A DNA stretch of 64,000 bases from Hybos culiciformis (Eukaryota > Arthropoda > Insecta > Diptera > Hybotidae): the NCBI GenBank assembly GCA_964007475.1, contig OZ023273.1, positions 4,998,176 through 5,062,175 of the forward strand. The letters are read 5' to 3'. Positions within the stretch are counted from its first letter, which is position 1. Every line of letters starts with the position of its first letter. Both the position numbers and the translations under genes were made by a program. Below are positions 62,007 through 64,000 of this stretch, piece by piece. The notes under the pieces were generated by a model. The model searched no databases, had not been told where the DNA came from, and saw only the letters and a program-made list of their open reading frames with translations.

Positions 62007-64000
62007 GTAAGAAAGATGATTGTGTACCTTTGGTAAAGCAGAAAAGAAAAAGAAAAGAATCAAGAATTAAACCAAAAAGATAAAACAAATATAAAAAAAA
62101 TGTTAAAAAAACTAATTAATCTTACTAATGATTAATACAACTTCATTAATCATCTGCATGACATAAATTTTATCGTTCTTTATTATAATATTCGCCTTTA
62201 TCGTCTTTATCATTTAATTATTGTCATTATTAATATTAAATATTTAGAAAAAAAATTATAATAACTTATGTATAATTGTGAAAAAAAAAACAAATTCTTA
62301 AAACATTTTCTCTTTCGTCTCCGTCTAAATTTTGAATATACCGAGCCATCATAAATATTGCTGAATAGATATTTTGGAAACTTGTTTTCCGTGTTTGGAA
62401 AACAAAATTTTATAAAATGGATAATTTTACTGAATATTAAATAATATACCCATAATAATAAATTTAATGTATTAAAGAAGTCAATTTTATAGATCTATTA
62501 GAATTTTTGAAAGATTTAAATAAAAAATTTAATTTTTATTAGATATGTTTTAAGTTGACATTAAATTGTAGGTTTAAAGTTAATTTGATTTATGCGGAAT
62601 TAAAATTGTATGCCCTAAAAAAAACTTATATGACACTTGTACATACATTGTTATTCTTAATTAATGATTGATTTTATTAAAGCCACCAAGTATATAAATG
62701 TTTTACTGATTTGATAATGTATAAACAAGACGTTTACACGGATATATTTTATTATTTTATGTTATTAAAAGGTTTTTATCAACATTTAAATATAACATAT
62801 ATTGTACATAGCGGCTTTAATATTGGTGTCCTCTTATTAAGTACATACTGAAATTTTCGTATTATTAAATATATTTGCCTTTAAAATAATTTTCCGAAAT
62901 ATTATTATTTTCCCCAAGGTTTTTAAATTGAAAAATACTTTTAGGTAAAGAAAATTAACCATATTTTATTTTTTGAAAAGTATTCCCATTTGGAAAATAA
63001 GCTATCAAAATTTTTTTTTATGAAAATTTTATTTGGATAGTTTCTTTAAATATTGTTTTAAAAATTTGAAAAAAAATTTCGATAACATTATTAAAAAAAT
63101 ATAAAAAAATTCCAAGAGGGATTATAAAGTAAATAATTTTTTTTATGTAATTAAAAAAGGTACAGTAAAGTTCGCTCTAAAAATATTTTTCCAACTCAAC
63201 TTTTGTAATAATTTGTTGGTTGTTTTTTTGAATCGAAAGAAAGGTTTTTCTAAAATCCTGTTTCACTTTAATTATCCGCAAAAATTTCTTAATCGAAGCA
63301 TTTTAGAGAAAACTCTTAGAAATTTTACTATCCCGCATTTGACTTTATGAATGGTTTTATTGTTATAGTGTACATACTTCAATATTGGACTATAAGGTTG
63401 AAAAATCATAAAAAAATTTTGAAAAAAAAACTTTATGCTTCCATTTTAGAAACAACAAAAAAAATTTTTTAATTATTATTATTTGTTTAATTTTTCTCTA
63501 TTTTATGTAAAGTTATGAAAAAATATTTCATACCTGAAGTTAATCTTCTTAATTATACATTGTTAAAGAAGAATATCCGGTCCCAAAAGATTACGATTTA
63601 TTTATTTCCACGGATAACACTTTTTTTAATTAAAAATGCTAATGAAATTTCATTTATAATTCGCGTTATTATGAAATATATTTTTTCTTAAAGTACTTTT
63701 AGAATCGTATGAAGTATAAATTCATACTCCTTCCTAATAAAGGTTGAAGAAGGTAAAAATTTTAATTAAATTTTTCATTTACAATTTTTCTGTTGATTTA
63801 CTTCGAATTTTATTTTTTATCAAATTCATCAAATTTTAATTTTTAATTCTGTCAAAAAAAGTTGATATTAATGCTCAGCAATATAACATAATTCATAATA
63901 TCAGCAATACAAAATCAATATTAGAATAATAATAGTATATTAAATTATACATTTTTTTTCTATATATATATGAATTATGTTTTTAAAATTTTTATAATTA
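62007..64000 (+). other. Start of intron 3, at least 1.99 kb
   Basis: After the GTAAGA donor the sequence returns to AT-rich non-coding DNA up to the window end. I looked for another cysteine-rich LDLa or EGF exon and found none, so the next exon lies beyond 64000. No repeat or RNA gene was recognised. Confidence 0.7.

Noticed and set aside
61845..62063. Minus-strand frame over the second LDLa exon
   Set aside because: It is the antisense shadow of a clear six-cysteine LDLa exon.
1..64000. CRISPR arrays, prokaryotic operons or an integrated virus
   Set aside because: No regularly spaced repeats, no ribosome-binding-site-led gene series and no viral protein were visible; all evidence points to a eukaryotic intron-rich locus.

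Overview
The window is extremely AT-rich eukaryotic DNA (visibly well over three quarters A/T; not counted) with long homopolymer runs, microsatellites, many small non-autonomous transposons and almost no coding potential. The spliced coding exons, GT-AG introns, tRNA-derived SINEs and MITEs point to an animal, most likely an insect or other arthropod. I cannot place it more precisely. Nothing bacterial, viral or CRISPR-like is visible, and nearly all open frames are chance lysine/phenylalanine/isoleucine-rich stretches.

One gene can be supported: the 5' end of a plus-strand LDL-receptor-family gene. Exon 1 (9175-9271) encodes a start and signal peptide and ends in phase 1. After a gap of about 52.2 kb, two 120-bp exons (61520-61639 and 61887-62006) each encode one complete LDL-receptor class A (LDLa) ligand-binding module with six cysteines and the calcium-binding CD...DC.D.SDE pattern. 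All junctions are phase 1 with consensus splice sites. The protein would be a secreted or type I membrane receptor; lipophorin-receptor/VLDLR-like or LRP-like are the best guesses, and the rest of the gene lies beyond position 64000. The link from exon 1 to exon 2 is inferred from phase, strand and domain logic.

Layout: 1-9174 is upstream DNA, with a TIR-bounded 1.6-kb element at 2031-3641 and a palindromic MITE at 6576-6774. 9175-9271 is exon 1. 9272-61519 is the inferred giant intron 1. It holds a GCGAC-rich palindromic repeat (9.6-9.8 kb), a TIR element (10.2-10.8 kb), a tRNA-derived SINE next to a hAT-type MITE (14.2-15.1 kb), a long near-perfect palindrome flanked by TTAA (25.0-25.4 kb), a cluster of short tandem repeats including three 62-bp copies (32.1-32.7 kb), a second palindromic MITE flanked by TA (44.1-44.4 kb), a second SINE copy (48.1 kb), a hAT-type MITE with an 8-bp target duplication (53.16-53.47 kb), clustered short perfect palindromes (54.3-55.7 kb) and a mini-hairpin (59.8 kb). 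61520-62006 carries the LDLa exons and a 247-bp intron. 62007-64000 is intron 3 with nothing else recognised.

I found no convincing new biological system. The most notable points are the giant first intron isolating the signal-peptide exon and the several long hairpin-forming repeats that would be transcribed as part of that intron.
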